Positions 25,507 to 33,688 of a stretch of DNA of 64,000 bases are shown piece by piece. The notes under the pieces were generated by a model, which ran no database searches, had not been told where the DNA came from, and saw only the letters and a program-made list of their open reading frames with translations. A program made the position numbers and the translations under genes. This stretch comes from Streptomyces sp. NBC_00775. GTDB taxonomy: Bacteria > Actinomycetota > Actinomycetes > Streptomycetales > Streptomycetaceae. How positions within the stretch are numbered: position 1 is the first letter of the stretch; the number at the start of each line of letters is the position of its first letter. The DNA lies in contig NZ_CP108938.1 of NCBI RefSeq assembly GCF_036347135.1, positions 8,680,001 through 8,744,000 of the forward strand. Reading direction: 5' to 3'.

Positions 25507-26222
25507 GTGGTGCTCCTTGCGATGGTGATCGCGTCGAACGTTCCCGCCTCGGGGTGATCGCCGACGCCCTGCTCGTAGTACGGCTCCCCGGGGCGGCGTA
25601 CGCCCACGGCCTGCCAGCCCGCGGCACGCGCCGCGTCCAGCTCGCCCGGCCGGTCGGAGAGGAAGAGGATGCGGCCGGGGGCGGCACCGATGGCGGCCGC
25701 GATCGTCGCGTACGACTCCGGCTCCTGCTTCGGCCCCGCGTTCTCCGTGTCGTACAGCCCCTCGACGAGCGGCAGCAGATCGCCCTCGGGGGAGGACCGG
25801 AACCACGCGCGCTGCGCGGCGACGGAGCCCGACGAGTACACGTGCAGGCGGACGCCCGCGGCGTGCCAGCGGCGCAGCGCCGGGACCACGTCGTCGTAGA
25901 AGTGCGAGACGAGCTCGCCGCGCGCGAAGCCCTCGGACCAGATGAGGCCCTGGAGGGTCTTGAGCGGGGTGGCCTTGCGGTCCTCGTCGAGCCACTCGTT
26001 CAGGGCCTTCTCGACGCGTACGGCGTCGGCGTCCGGCTCGCCGATCAGCTCACGCACCTGCGCGACCGCCCGCAGCACATCCGGATCACCGCTCCGCTCC
26101 GAGAGCACCGCTCCGAAACGAGAGCGCGAGTACGGGTAGAGCACGTCCACGACGAACCCCGTGGCGCTCGTGGTGCCCTCGATGTCGAGCACCACGGAGT
26201 CCACGTCGAAGTGCGACGTCAC
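25503..26222 (-). CDS. mtnC: Acireductone synthase (enolase-phosphatase E1)
   Basis: 239 aa, GTG start overlapping the mtnD stop by 4 nt (GTGA). HAD-superfamily enzyme: motif I is the MtnC-type VLDIEGTTS, followed by [14 protein letters not shown] (motif II), GPKQEPESY (Lys) and [18 protein letters not shown] (motif IV; the usual D is in SDRPGE). It enolises and dephosphorylates the diketone to acireductone. Length and motifs fit the single-chain bacterial enzyme. Confidence 0.94.
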   Translation of the reverse strand: MTSHFDVDSVVLDIEGTTSATGFVVDVLYPYSRSRFGAVLSERSGDPDVLRAVAQVRELIGEPDADAVRVEKALNEWLDEDRKATPLKTLQGLIWSEGFARGELVSHFYDDVVPALRRWHAAGVRLHVYSSGSVAAQRAWFRSSPEGDLLPLVEGLYDTENAGPKQEPESYATIAAAIGAAPGRILFLSDRPGELDAARAAGWQAVGVRRPGEPYYEQGVGDHPEAGTFDAITIARSTT

Positions 26223-26818
26223 GCGGCGGCCCTGTCCCGCTGGTACCCGGCGTCGATCGTGTCGTAGTCCGGGAAGCGGGAGGCGATCGTGGAGCCGGTG
26301 AAGCTGCCGATCCAGCCGTCCTCCTCGTGGAAGAAGCGGATCGCGGTGAAGGCGGGCTTCGTGCCCATGTCGAACCAGTGCGTCGTGCCGCGCGGCACGC
26401 CCAGCAGGTCGCCCTTCTCGCAGTACACCGCGTGCACCTCGCCGTTCACATGGAGGTAGAAGATCCCGGATCCCGAGACGAAGAAGCGGACCTCGTCATC
26501 GTCGTCGTGGGTGTGCTCCTGCAGGAACTTCTCTCGCGCGGCCTTCGCCTTGGCCGGGAACCCGGGGTCGTCGCTCGGGTGCAGACCGAGGACGTCGACC
26601 GTGGTGAAGCCTTCCTCGGCGTTCAGCTTGTCGATCTCCGGGCCGTACGCGGCGAACACGGTGTCGCTGTCGGCGTCCGCCGGCACGTCCGCGCGGATCG
26701 GCCACTGTTCGTAGCGCACCCCGATCGGCGCGAGTGCCGCGGCGATCTCGGCGGGGTCGGAGGTACGGCGCACGACGGACTCGGGTCCGGACTCGGGCCA
26801 GGTCGTCAGCAGGGTCAT
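26219..26818 (-). CDS. mtnD: Acireductone dioxygenase
   Basis: 199 aa, ATG at 26818 behind AGGAG. Cupin fold. Metal ligands are visible in [14 protein letters not shown] (two His and Glu) and THWFDMG (third His). With Fe2+ the family makes the keto acid precursor of methionine; with Ni2+ it runs an off-pathway reaction giving CO. It is the first gene of mtnDCB, all joined by 4-nt overlaps. A cysteine-rich leader peptide lies 104 bp upstream. Confidence 0.95.
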   Translation of the reverse strand: MTLLTTWPESGPESVVRRTSDPAEIAAALAPIGVRYEQWPIRADVPADADSDTVFAAYGPEIDKLNAEEGFTTVDVLGLHPSDDPGFPAKAKAAREKFLQEHTHDDDDEVRFFVSGSGIFYLHVNGEVHAVYCEKGDLLGVPRGTTHWFDMGTKPAFTAIRFFHEEDGWIGSFTGSTIASRFPDYDTIDAGYQRDRAAA

Positions 26819-26922
26819 GGGAGCAACTCCTGGAAGCTGGAAGGGATGTCCGGATACCGAGACAAGCACCGGACGGGCGGGGGAGGAAGAGGGCGAGACG
26901 GCGAGCGGCGGCGGACGGCTCG

Positions 26923-26997
26923 TCAGCCGCGACACATCGCGCCGGGACAGCACCGCATGCAGGGCATGCGCAGCGCCGTCGCGCGGGGAGTCGTCAT
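26923..26997 (-). CDS. Putative cysteine-rich leader peptide of mtnDCB
   Basis: 24 codons from an ATG at 26997, with GAGG five bases upstream. The second half reads [14 protein letters not shown]: four Cys and three Met in 14 residues, and it ends with the same TGTCGCGGCTGA as the BMP-operon leader. That composition in a stand-alone peptide just before a sulfur operon suggests translation-dependent attenuation sensing cysteine or methionine charging (inference). The 104 bp up to mtnD could hold an alternative structure; I cannot fold it reliably by eye. Confidence 0.65.
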   Translation of the reverse strand: MTTPRATALRMPCMRCCPGAMCRG

Positions 26998-27035
26998 CAG
27001 GGCCTCACTGTGCCGGGTCGGGTGCCGGTCCCGTG

Positions 27036-27063
27036 ATGGTAACTCCAGGGTGCGCGGCGACCA
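27036..27063 (-). promoter_or_regulatory. Promoter candidate for the mtnDCB leader
   Basis: On the minus strand, -35 TGGTCG (27058-27063) and -10 TACCAT (27036-27041) with a 16-bp spacer, about 40 nt before the leader-peptide start. Confidence 0.4.
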
Positions 27064-27112
27064 GCTGTGACGTCGCCGTTGTCTCACCTGTCGAGAAACC
27101 GCTTCCATTGTT

Positions 27113-27142
27113 TTGACGGCTGACTGAAATCGTTCCCATGAT
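27113..27142 (+). promoter_or_regulatory. Promoter of the methylthioribose importer operon
   Basis: -35 TTGACG (27113-27118) and -10 CATGAT (27137-27142) with an 18-bp spacer. The predicted transcription start falls on the A of the leader-peptide ATG (27149), so the small frame would be leaderless. Confidence 0.5.
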
Positions 27143-27148
27143 CTGCAT

Positions 27149-27220
27149 ATGAAGACGCTGCTGCTCGTGCGGCGGCTGTACGTGGACTTGCTCCGGTCGA
27201 CCACAGCCCGCTGTCGCTGA
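27149..27220 (+). CDS. Putative leaderless leader peptide of the methylthioribose importer operon
   Basis: 23 codons. It starts MKTLLLVRRLYVDLLRS and ends TTARCR. The RR-x-YVDL-x-R pattern followed by a terminal Cys matches, from memory, the putative leader peptides annotated before sulfur genes in Streptomyces. The promoter places the transcription start at the ATG, as in the leaderless Cys-coding short frames of mycobacteria. Between it and the lipoprotein gene (27372) lies a small hairpin, GAGCCC/GGGCTC, at 27246-27260. Its regulatory role is inference. Confidence 0.65.
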   Translation: MKTLLLVRRLYVDLLRSTTARCR

Positions 27221-27371
27221 CCTCACCCGGAGCGCCAAGTCGCCCGAGCCCCCTGGGCTCCCGCCGTGTGTGCGGTAGAGGCGCGTTCCCTTTCGATGCT
27301 CCGGGTCAAGCACGCCCTCTTCCCTTCACCCCTCCGCACTGCACTGCACTGCCCTGCTCCTGGAGCCCTTC

Positions 27372-28469
27372 ATGTCACGTACCCGCGTCCCTCTTGCCGC
27401 GCTCTCGCTCGCCTCCGTGTCCGCGCTTCTGCTCGCGGGCTGCTCCCAGTCGTCGAACGCCTCGCAGAGCACCGGCGACAAGGCCGCCTCGGCCTCCGCC
27501 GCGACCGGAAAGAAGCCCGCCCCCTTCAGCCAGGGCACCGTCAAGGTGGCCCTGGTCCGGCAGAGCGGCGCCGGCGACTACTTCGAACAGTGGGGCAACG
27601 GCGCCAAGGCGCAGGCCAAGGCCCTCGGTATCGACCTGACCGTGTACGACGCCCAGGCCGACAACGCCAAGCAGGCCACCGACCTGTCCTCGGCCGTCAA
27701 CTCCGGCGCGCAGGCGATCATCGTCGACCACGGCTTCCCGTCCACGATCCAGCCCGAGATCGACAAGGCCGTGAAGAAGGGCATCAAGGTCGTCGTCTAC
27801 GACGTCGACCAGACCAACAAGTCGGTCGTCAGCACCGAGCAGGACGACGCGAGCATGGCCCAGGCCGTCCTCGACGTGATGGCCAAGGACCTCGGCAAGA
27901 ACGCCAAGGTCGGCTACGTCAACGTCGCCGGATACGCCGCCCTCGACAAGCGCGACAGCGTCTGGAAGTCGACCGTCGACGCCAACGGCTGGAAGCAGCA
28001 GTTCAAGGTCGGCAAGGTGACCGACTCCACGGCCACTGACAACGTTCCCCTGGTCTCCGCCGCGCTCACCCAGCACTCCGACGTGACGGGCGTCTTCGCC
28101 CCGTACGACGAGCTGGCCAAGGGCACCGTCCTCGCCGTCCAGAACAAGAAGCTCCAGGACAAGGTGAAGGTCTTCGGCGCGGACGTCTCCAACGCCGACA
28201 TCCAGAACATGACCGCCAAGGACAGTCCGTGGGTCGCCACGGCGGGCACCGACCCGTCCGCGGTGGGCGCCGCCGTGGTCCGTACGGCCGCCCTGGAGCT
28301 GGCCGGTCAGCTGAACAAGACCTCGGTCGAGTTCCCGGCCGTCGCGATCACCCAGGACTTCCTGAAGAGCAAGCGCATCGAGAACATGGACCAGCTGCGG
28401 GAGGCGCTGCCCGCGCTGAACCTGTCCAAGGTGAGCACCGCGGACTGGATCCCCAATGTCGCCCACTGA
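27372..28469 (+). CDS. Sugar-type ABC substrate-binding lipoprotein (probable methylthioribose binder)
   Basis: 365 aa, ATG at 27372 with GGAG six bases upstream. The signal ends in LLLAGC, a canonical lipobox with Cys24. The mature part is an RbsB-like periplasmic-binding fold (VKVALVRQSGAGDYFEQWGNGAKAQAKALGIDLTVYDAQADNAKQ ... GAQAIIVDHG). Gene order binding protein, ATPase, permease, mtnK points to methylthioribose rather than ribose as ligand (inference). Its stop overlaps the next gene by 14 nt. Confidence 0.88.
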   Translation: MSRTRVPLAALSLASVSALLLAGCSQSSNASQSTGDKAASASAATGKKPAPFSQGTVKVALVRQSGAGDYFEQWGNGAKAQAKALGIDLTVYDAQADNAKQATDLSSAVNSGAQAIIVDHGFPSTIQPEIDKAVKKGIKVVVYDVDQTNKSVVSTEQDDASMAQAVLDVMAKDLGKNAKVGYVNVAGYAALDKRDSVWKSTVDANGWKQQFKVGKVTDSTATDNVPLVSAALTQHSDVTGVFAPYDELAKGTVLAVQNKKLQDKVKVFGADVSNADIQNMTAKDSPWVATAGTDPSAVGAAVVRTAALELAGQLNKTSVEFPAVAITQDFLKSKRIENMDQLREALPALNLSKVSTADWIPNVAH

Positions 28470-29991
28470 CACCCCTGTTGAGACCGTCCCGGCGGTAGGC
28501 CTCCGTGACGTCAGCATGGCCTTCGGCGGCAGGACGGTGCTCGCCTCCGTCTCGCTGGACATCGCCCCGGGCAGCGTCGTCGCGCTGCTCGGCGCGAACG
28601 GCGCGGGCAAGTCCACGCTGATCAAGATCCTGTCGGGGGTCCACACGGACCATGGCGGGGAAGTGTGCGTGAACGGCGAGCCCGCCGCGCTCCACTCCCC
28701 GCTGGCCGCCCGCCAGCTGGGTATCCAGACCGTGCACCAGCGCATCGGCGAGGGCATCGTGCCCGGCCTCACGGTCGCCGAGAACCTGGTCTTCGAGGAG
28801 CTGGCCCAGGCGCGCGGCAACCCGTTCCTGGGCGGGCGCCGCGTACTGGCCCGCGCCCGCGAGATCCAGTCCGCCCTGGACCTCGGCTGGAGTGACTCCG
28901 TTCTCAAGCGGGATGTCACCGAACTCGGCATCTCCGACCGGCAGTTGCTGATCCTGGCCCGCGCGCTGGCCACCCGCCCACGGCTGCTGATCCTCGACGA
29001 GCCGACCTCCGCGCTCTCCGCCGCCGAGGCGGAGCGCCTCTTCGCGCTCGTCGAGCGGATGCGCGACGACGGCATCGCGGTGCTGTACGTCTCCCACCGG
29101 CTCGGTGAGATCGACGCGCTCGCCGACCGGCTGGTCGTCCTGCGAGACGGCCGTCTCACCGAGGACCAGGCCAAGCCCTTCGACTGGGACAGCGCCCTGC
29201 GCGCCATGCTCGCCCAAGCGCAGGAAGCGACGACCGCACGGCCCCAGAAGGCGGGGCGTCAGGGCGAGGTCGTGCTCTCCCTGCGCGGTGTCCCCTTCCT
29301 CGACGGCCACACCCCCCAGAACCTCGACCTCCGCGCGGGCGAAGTCACCGGTGTCGTGGGCCTGTTGGGCGCGGGCAAGACGGAGCTGGCCCGGGGCCTG
29401 TTCGGCGCCGAGCGCTTCACCGGGGGAGCGGTCGAGCTGGACGGCGCGCCGTACGAGCCGCGCCGCCCGGCCGACGCGATCCGCAGCGGCGTCCACCTCG
29501 TACCGGAGGACCGGCACACGGACGCGCTGGTGCCCGGCTGGTCGCTGGCGCAGAACGTCTCGCTGCCGTTCCTCAAGTCCCTGTCCACGGCGGGACTGGT
29601 GAGCCGGACCAAGGAGGACGCGCTCGGCCGTGCCGCCATCGAGCAGCTCGGTGTCGTCGCCCGTGACGAGCACAGCACGGTCGAGGAGCTGTCCGGCGGC
29701 AACCAGCAGAAGGTCGTCGTCGGCCGCTGGCTCGCCGAGAGCCCGCGTGTCCTCATCCTGGACGAGCCGTTCCGAGGTGTGGACATCGGTGCCCGCCGCG
29801 ACATCGGCCGCCGGGCCCGCGCACTGGCCGCGGAGGGAGCCGCCGTCCTCGTCCTGTCCGCGGACGTGGACGAGGTCCTGGAGGTCGCCGACCGGGTCGT
29901 CGTGCTGGCCGCGGGCGAGATCCGGCTCGACGCGTACGGGGAAGACGCGGAGCGCGACCGTGTGATCCAGACCATTTCGGCATCCGTCTGA
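28456..29991 (+). CDS. Ribose-type ABC transporter ATPase, two NBDs
   Basis: 511 aa, overlapping the binding-protein gene by 14 nt. NBD1 has GANGAGKST (about 39), an atypical signature TELGISDRQL and LLILDEPTSALS. NBD2 has a variant Walker A (GLLGAGKTE), which keeps the GKT, then LSGGNQQK and LILDEPFRGVD. The layout is that of RbsA. It drives the permease encoded next. Confidence 0.92.
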   Translation: MSPTDTPVETVPAVGLRDVSMAFGGRTVLASVSLDIAPGSVVALLGANGAGKSTLIKILSGVHTDHGGEVCVNGEPAALHSPLAARQLGIQTVHQRIGEGIVPGLTVAENLVFEELAQARGNPFLGGRRVLARAREIQSALDLGWSDSVLKRDVTELGISDRQLLILARALATRPRLLILDEPTSALSAAEAERLFALVERMRDDGIAVLYVSHRLGEIDALADRLVVLRDGRLTEDQAKPFDWDSALRAMLAQAQEATTARPQKAGRQGEVVLSLRGVPFLDGHTPQNLDLRAGEVTGVVGLLGAGKTELARGLFGAERFTGGAVELDGAPYEPRRPADAIRSGVHLVPEDRHTDALVPGWSLAQNVSLPFLKSLSTAGLVSRTKEDALGRAAIEQLGVVARDEHSTVEELSGGNQQKVVVGRWLAESPRVLILDEPFRGVDIGARRDIGRRARALAAEGAAVLVLSADVDEVLEVADRVVVLAAGEIRLDAYGEDAERDRVIQTISASV

Positions 29992-30019
29992 TGCCCGACG
30001 ATCAGGAGCCGTAGGGCAC

Positions 30020-31066
30020 ATGACCACCACCCAGAACACCGAGGCCCCGGCGAAGACGGCGACCCCGTCCGCCGGCGCCCTCGGCCCGCGCGTCCAGAAC
30101 GCCGTCATCAAGTACGGCTTCATCTTCGTCACCGTCACGCTCTTCGCGTACTTCGGGATCAGCGAGCCGTCCTTCCGCGACTCGGCGACGCTCCTCGACA
30201 CCCTCCGGTACGTCTCCGTCGCCGCGATCCTCGGCCTCGGCGTCACCCTCACCATGGCCGTCGGCGGAATGGACATGTCCGTCGGCGCCGTCGCCGGACT
30301 CGGGGTGACGGTCGCGGCGAAGACGATGGTCACGTACAACCAGGTCGGCACGGTCGCGATCCTCGCCGTCATCGCGGCGGGCGCGCTCGCGGGCCTGCTC
30401 AACGCCCTGCTGATCGTCGTCCTGAAGATCCCCGACATGCTCGCCACGCTCGGCACCATGTTCGTGATCCAGGGCACCAAACTCATCCTGGTCGACGGGC
30501 AGTCCATCACCCCCGGCATGACGCAGTCCGACGGCACCACCGCGCCCGGCAGGTTCACCGAGGGCTTCCTGCGCATCGACCGCGGCACGGTCCTCGGCAT
30601 CCCCGTCTCGGTGCTGATCTTCGGCGCGCTGACCGTCGTCGCCTGGGTGTTCCTCGCCCGCACCCGCTGGGGGCGCGTGCTGTACGCGATCGGCGCCAAC
30701 CCGGAGGCCGCACGGCTGGCCGGCATCCGCGTCGGCGCGTACCGGGCTCTCGCGTACGTCCTCTCCGGCGTCCTCGCCTCCATCGGCGGCCTGATCCTGG
30801 CCTCCCGCATCGGGCAGGGAGACGTCTCCGCCGGTACCTCCCAGCTCCTGGAGGCGGTCGCCGTCGCGCTGGTCGGCACGTCGGTGCTCGGCCGCGGCAG
30901 GCCCAATGTGTGGGGCACGGCCCTGGGCGCCGTCCTGATCGGCATCATCACCACGGGCCTGACCATCAAGGGACTGCCGTACTACACGCAGGACGTCGTC
31001 GAGGGCACGGTCCTCATCCTCGCCCTGGTCTTCAGCTTCACCCTGTCCAAGCGCCGCACCGCATAA
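30020..31066 (+). CDS. Ribose-type ABC transporter permease
   Basis: 348 aa with about ten membrane segments, belonging to the BPD_transp_2 family. Signatures are GVTLTMAVGGMDMSVGAVAGL and YAIGANPEAARLAGIRVGAYRALAYVLSG near residue 230. The usual NxxA-type ATPase contact follows. It lies 28 bp after the ATPase and 12 bp before mtnK. Confidence 0.92.
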   Translation: MTTTQNTEAPAKTATPSAGALGPRVQNAVIKYGFIFVTVTLFAYFGISEPSFRDSATLLDTLRYVSVAAILGLGVTLTMAVGGMDMSVGAVAGLGVTVAAKTMVTYNQVGTVAILAVIAAGALAGLLNALLIVVLKIPDMLATLGTMFVIQGTKLILVDGQSITPGMTQSDGTTAPGRFTEGFLRIDRGTVLGIPVSVLIFGALTVVAWVFLARTRWGRVLYAIGANPEAARLAGIRVGAYRALAYVLSGVLASIGGLILASRIGQGDVSAGTSQLLEAVAVALVGTSVLGRGRPNVWGTALGAVLIGIITTGLTIKGLPYYTQDVVEGTVLILALVFSFTLSKRRTA

Positions 31067-31078
31067 GGGAGTTCACCG

Positions 31079-32257
31079 ATGGGCTACCGCATCCTGGAGA
31101 CCGGGGACGTCGCCGGCTATCTGCGCGAGCGCGGCCACTGGGGCACGGACGACCCCGTTGTCCGCGAGGTCTCCGACGGCAACATGAACCGCGTCTTCCT
31201 CGCCACCTCCACCGACGGCACCCGCAGCCTCGCCGTCAAGCAGGCCCTGCCCTGGGTGCGGGTCGCGGGCCCCTCCTGGCCGATGAGCCCCGAACGCGCC
31301 GACGCCGAAGCCCGCGCGTACGAGCAGGTCGCCAAGGTCGCCCCCGACAAGATCCCGGCGGTCCTCGGCTACGACTCGGACAACTACGCCCTCGTCATGG
31401 AGGACATGTCCGACCTGGAGGTCCTGCGTACGGTTCTCAACGACGGTGCGGCATACGGCACCGGCACCTCGGCCCGCATCGGCGAGTTCGTGGCCCAGCT
31501 GTCCTTCGCGACGAGCGACTTCGGCATGCCGTCGGCCGAACGCAAGGCGCTTATCGCGGCCTCGGTCAGCCCCGAACTGTGCAAGATCACCGAGGACGTG
31601 GTGCTGTCCGAGCCGTACATCGAGCACGAGCACAACCACTGGCACCCCGGCCTCGATGACCTGGCAGCCTCCTTCAAGGCGGACGCCCGCCTGCGCACCG
31701 AGGTCGCGGACCTCCGGCATGTCTTCATGACCAGCGCGCAGGCCCTGCTCCACGGCGACCTGCACACCGGCAGCATCATGGTCGGCGCACGCGAAGACGC
31801 CCCGGTGGTGCGCGTCTTCGACCCCGAGTTCTCCTTCGTCGGCCCGATCGGCTTCGACCTCGGCCTCTACTGGGCCAACACCCTGGTGTCGGAGGAACGA
31901 GCGAGGGCCCTGGGCACCCTGGCCGACCACGGTGACCAACTCCGCCTCTCCTGGGAGGGGTTCGCGACCGAGTTCCGCCGCCTGTGGCCGTCCCGCGTCG
32001 ACACCTTCTTCGACGACGCCTACCTAGACCGGTTCCTGCGCCGTGTCTGGACGGAATCGATCGGCTTCGCCGGCGCGGAGATCGTCCGCCGCATCATCGG
32101 CTTCGCCCATCTCACCGACCTGACGACGCTGCCGGACCCGGTGCCCGCCTCGCGCCGGGCACTGCTGCTGGGCCGCGAACTGATCGTCAACGGGGCCGAG
32201 TTGACCGGACCCGACGACGTACGCGCCGTCGTGGAGGCGCTCACTCCCGCAGCGTAG
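31079..32257 (+). CDS. mtnK: S-methyl-5-thioribose kinase
   Basis: 392 aa, ATG at 31079 behind a GGGAG. It has a protein-kinase-like fold of the aminoglycoside phosphotransferase group. Key segments are SDGNMNRVFLA (phosphate loop), SLAVKQALPWVRV (Lys), LLHGDLHTGSIMV (catalytic Asp and Asn-position residues) and FDPEFSFVGPIGFDLG (metal Asp). The kinase phosphorylates methylthioribose for MtnA. It is the last gene of the importer operon, so uptake and phosphorylation are coupled. Confidence 0.95.
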   Translation: MGYRILETGDVAGYLRERGHWGTDDPVVREVSDGNMNRVFLATSTDGTRSLAVKQALPWVRVAGPSWPMSPERADAEARAYEQVAKVAPDKIPAVLGYDSDNYALVMEDMSDLEVLRTVLNDGAAYGTGTSARIGEFVAQLSFATSDFGMPSAERKALIAASVSPELCKITEDVVLSEPYIEHEHNHWHPGLDDLAASFKADARLRTEVADLRHVFMTSAQALLHGDLHTGSIMVGAREDAPVVRVFDPEFSFVGPIGFDLGLYWANTLVSEERARALGTLADHGDQLRLSWEGFATEFRRLWPSRVDTFFDDAYLDRFLRRVWTESIGFAGAEIVRRIIGFAHLTDLTTLPDPVPASRRALLLGRELIVNGAELTGPDDVRAVVEALTPAA

Positions 32258-32381
32258 AGGGCGCCTCGCGGCGCACCACCGGCGCGATCTCCTAGGCGAA
32301 CCGCTGCAACGTCTCGGCGGAGCCCCAGGAACGGGATGGGACCGGTAGGGGCGGCGGGGGCGAGAAACCGCTGAGTACCCC

Positions 32382-33524
32382 TCAGGCCCGCTTCTGCCAG
32401 GCCCGCGCCAGCAACTCGTACGACCGAACCCGATCCGCGTGATCATGCGTAATCGTGGTGATGACCAACTCATCCGCCCCCGTCGCCCGCCGCAACGCCC
32501 GCAACCGCTCGATCACCGTCTCCACCGCCCCCACAAACTGCGTATCCACCCGATCAGCCACCAACTCCCGCTCCGCATCGCTCCATTGCCGCGCATACGC
32601 CTCGTCGGGCGTCGGGAACGGAATGGCTCCCTCCCCGCTGCGAATGGAGCGCACCCACGCCGCGTACCCGGCAGCCAGCCGCCGCGCGGAGTCGTCATCC
32701 GCTCCCACCACGACGTCCGCCGACACGGCGACGTAGGGCTCCGCCAGCGCCCAGGACGGCCGGAACGCCCGGCGGTAGGCCGTCACCGCCTCCACGACCG
32801 AGGCGGGCGAGACGTGATAGTTCGCCGCGAACGGCAGCCCCCGCGCCCCCGCCACCTCCGCACTCTCGCCCGCACTGCTGCCGAGGATCCACACGTCGAC
32901 GTCCGCACCCGCACCAGGCACCGGACGCGCCTCGGTGCCGTCCTGGTCGACGTATGTGCCGGCCAGCAGCGCGAGAATGTCGGCGACCTGCTCCTCGTAA
33001 GCCGGAGCCTCGGCGCCCGGCTGCTGCAACAGGCTCAACTGGAGCCGGAAGCGCGGGGATTGGAGAAGCTGCCCGAAGCCGGTGAAGCGAGGCGGGAGAT
33101 ACAAGCCCTCGTCCGTGAACGTGCCCTCGGGCGAAGCGGACGCCTCAGGAGCCTTCCTGGGCCGCCCGGACCGCCCGAGCCCCAGATCGATCCGCCCCGG
33201 GAACAGGGCGTCCAGGATCCCGAACTGCTCCACGACCGACAGCGGTGTCTGATGGCCGAGCAGGACGGCGCCCGAGCCGACCCGGATCTCCCGGGTCGCC
33301 TGTGCCACGGCCTGGATCACCAGCGCCGGCACCGAGCTCGCCACCCCGGGATTGAGGTGATGCTCGGCCACCCAGTAGCGGCGGTAGCCGAACTCCTCTG
33401 CCGCGCGGGCCAGTTCGACAGTGTTGCGCAGCGCGGTCGGAGCGTCCGAGCCGGCGGAAATGGGCACGAGATCGAGCACGGAGAGGGGAACCGGAGGCAT
33501 CCTCCTACTCTCGCTCCGGGACAT
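32382..33524 (-). CDS. LLM-class flavin-dependent oxidoreductase (MsnO8-like)
   Basis: Up to 380 aa. Luciferase-like fold: PLSVLDLVPISAGSDAPTALRNTVELARAAEEFGYRRYWVAEHHLNPGVASS and GILDALFPGRIDLGLGRSG are typical. Start choice is unsettled. The ATG at 33524 has no RBS; the ATG at 33500 is immediately preceded by AGGAGG with no spacer. The substrate is unknown. It is transcribed convergently with mtnK and marks the right side of the methylthio-sugar island. Confidence 0.85.
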   Translation of the reverse strand: MSRSESRRMPPVPLSVLDLVPISAGSDAPTALRNTVELARAAEEFGYRRYWVAEHHLNPGVASSVPALVIQAVAQATREIRVGSGAVLLGHQTPLSVVEQFGILDALFPGRIDLGLGRSGRPRKAPEASASPEGTFTDEGLYLPPRFTGFGQLLQSPRFRLQLSLLQQPGAEAPAYEEQVADILALLAGTYVDQDGTEARPVPGAGADVDVWILGSSAGESAEVAGARGLPFAANYHVSPASVVEAVTAYRRAFRPSWALAEPYVAVSADVVVGADDDSARRLAAGYAAWVRSIRSGEGAIPFPTPDEAYARQWSDAERELVADRVDTQFVGAVETVIERLRALRRATGADELVITTITHDHADRVRSYELLARAWQKRA

Positions 33525-33637
33525 TGCGGGCGTATGTACGCGGTATGGCAGCGTTCCGGAAGCCCCGTTCCGCCGATAACGAGGCCGCTTTCCCCGTGTA
33601 CGAGCCCCCGTTCCCCCCCCGTGCCCGAACGTGCGAA

Positions 33638-33669
33638 AGGGGCGGCTCTCCCCCGTGGGAGCCGCCCCT
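33638..33669 (-). terminator. Terminator after glpD
   Basis: A perfect 11-bp stem (33638-33648 / 33659-33669) with a 10-nt loop, 20 bp past the glpD stop. Confidence 0.8.
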
Positions 33670-33688
33670 CACATCACCGCAGCATCTG

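Noticed and set aside
27340..27356. GCACT triplication before the MTR-binding lipoprotein gene
   Set aside because: A three-unit microrepeat of 15 bp is within chance and has no clear role.
27375..30969. Long minus-strand frames opposite the MTR importer genes
   Set aside because: Antisense shadows of the importer genes, which carry clear ABC motifs on the plus strand.
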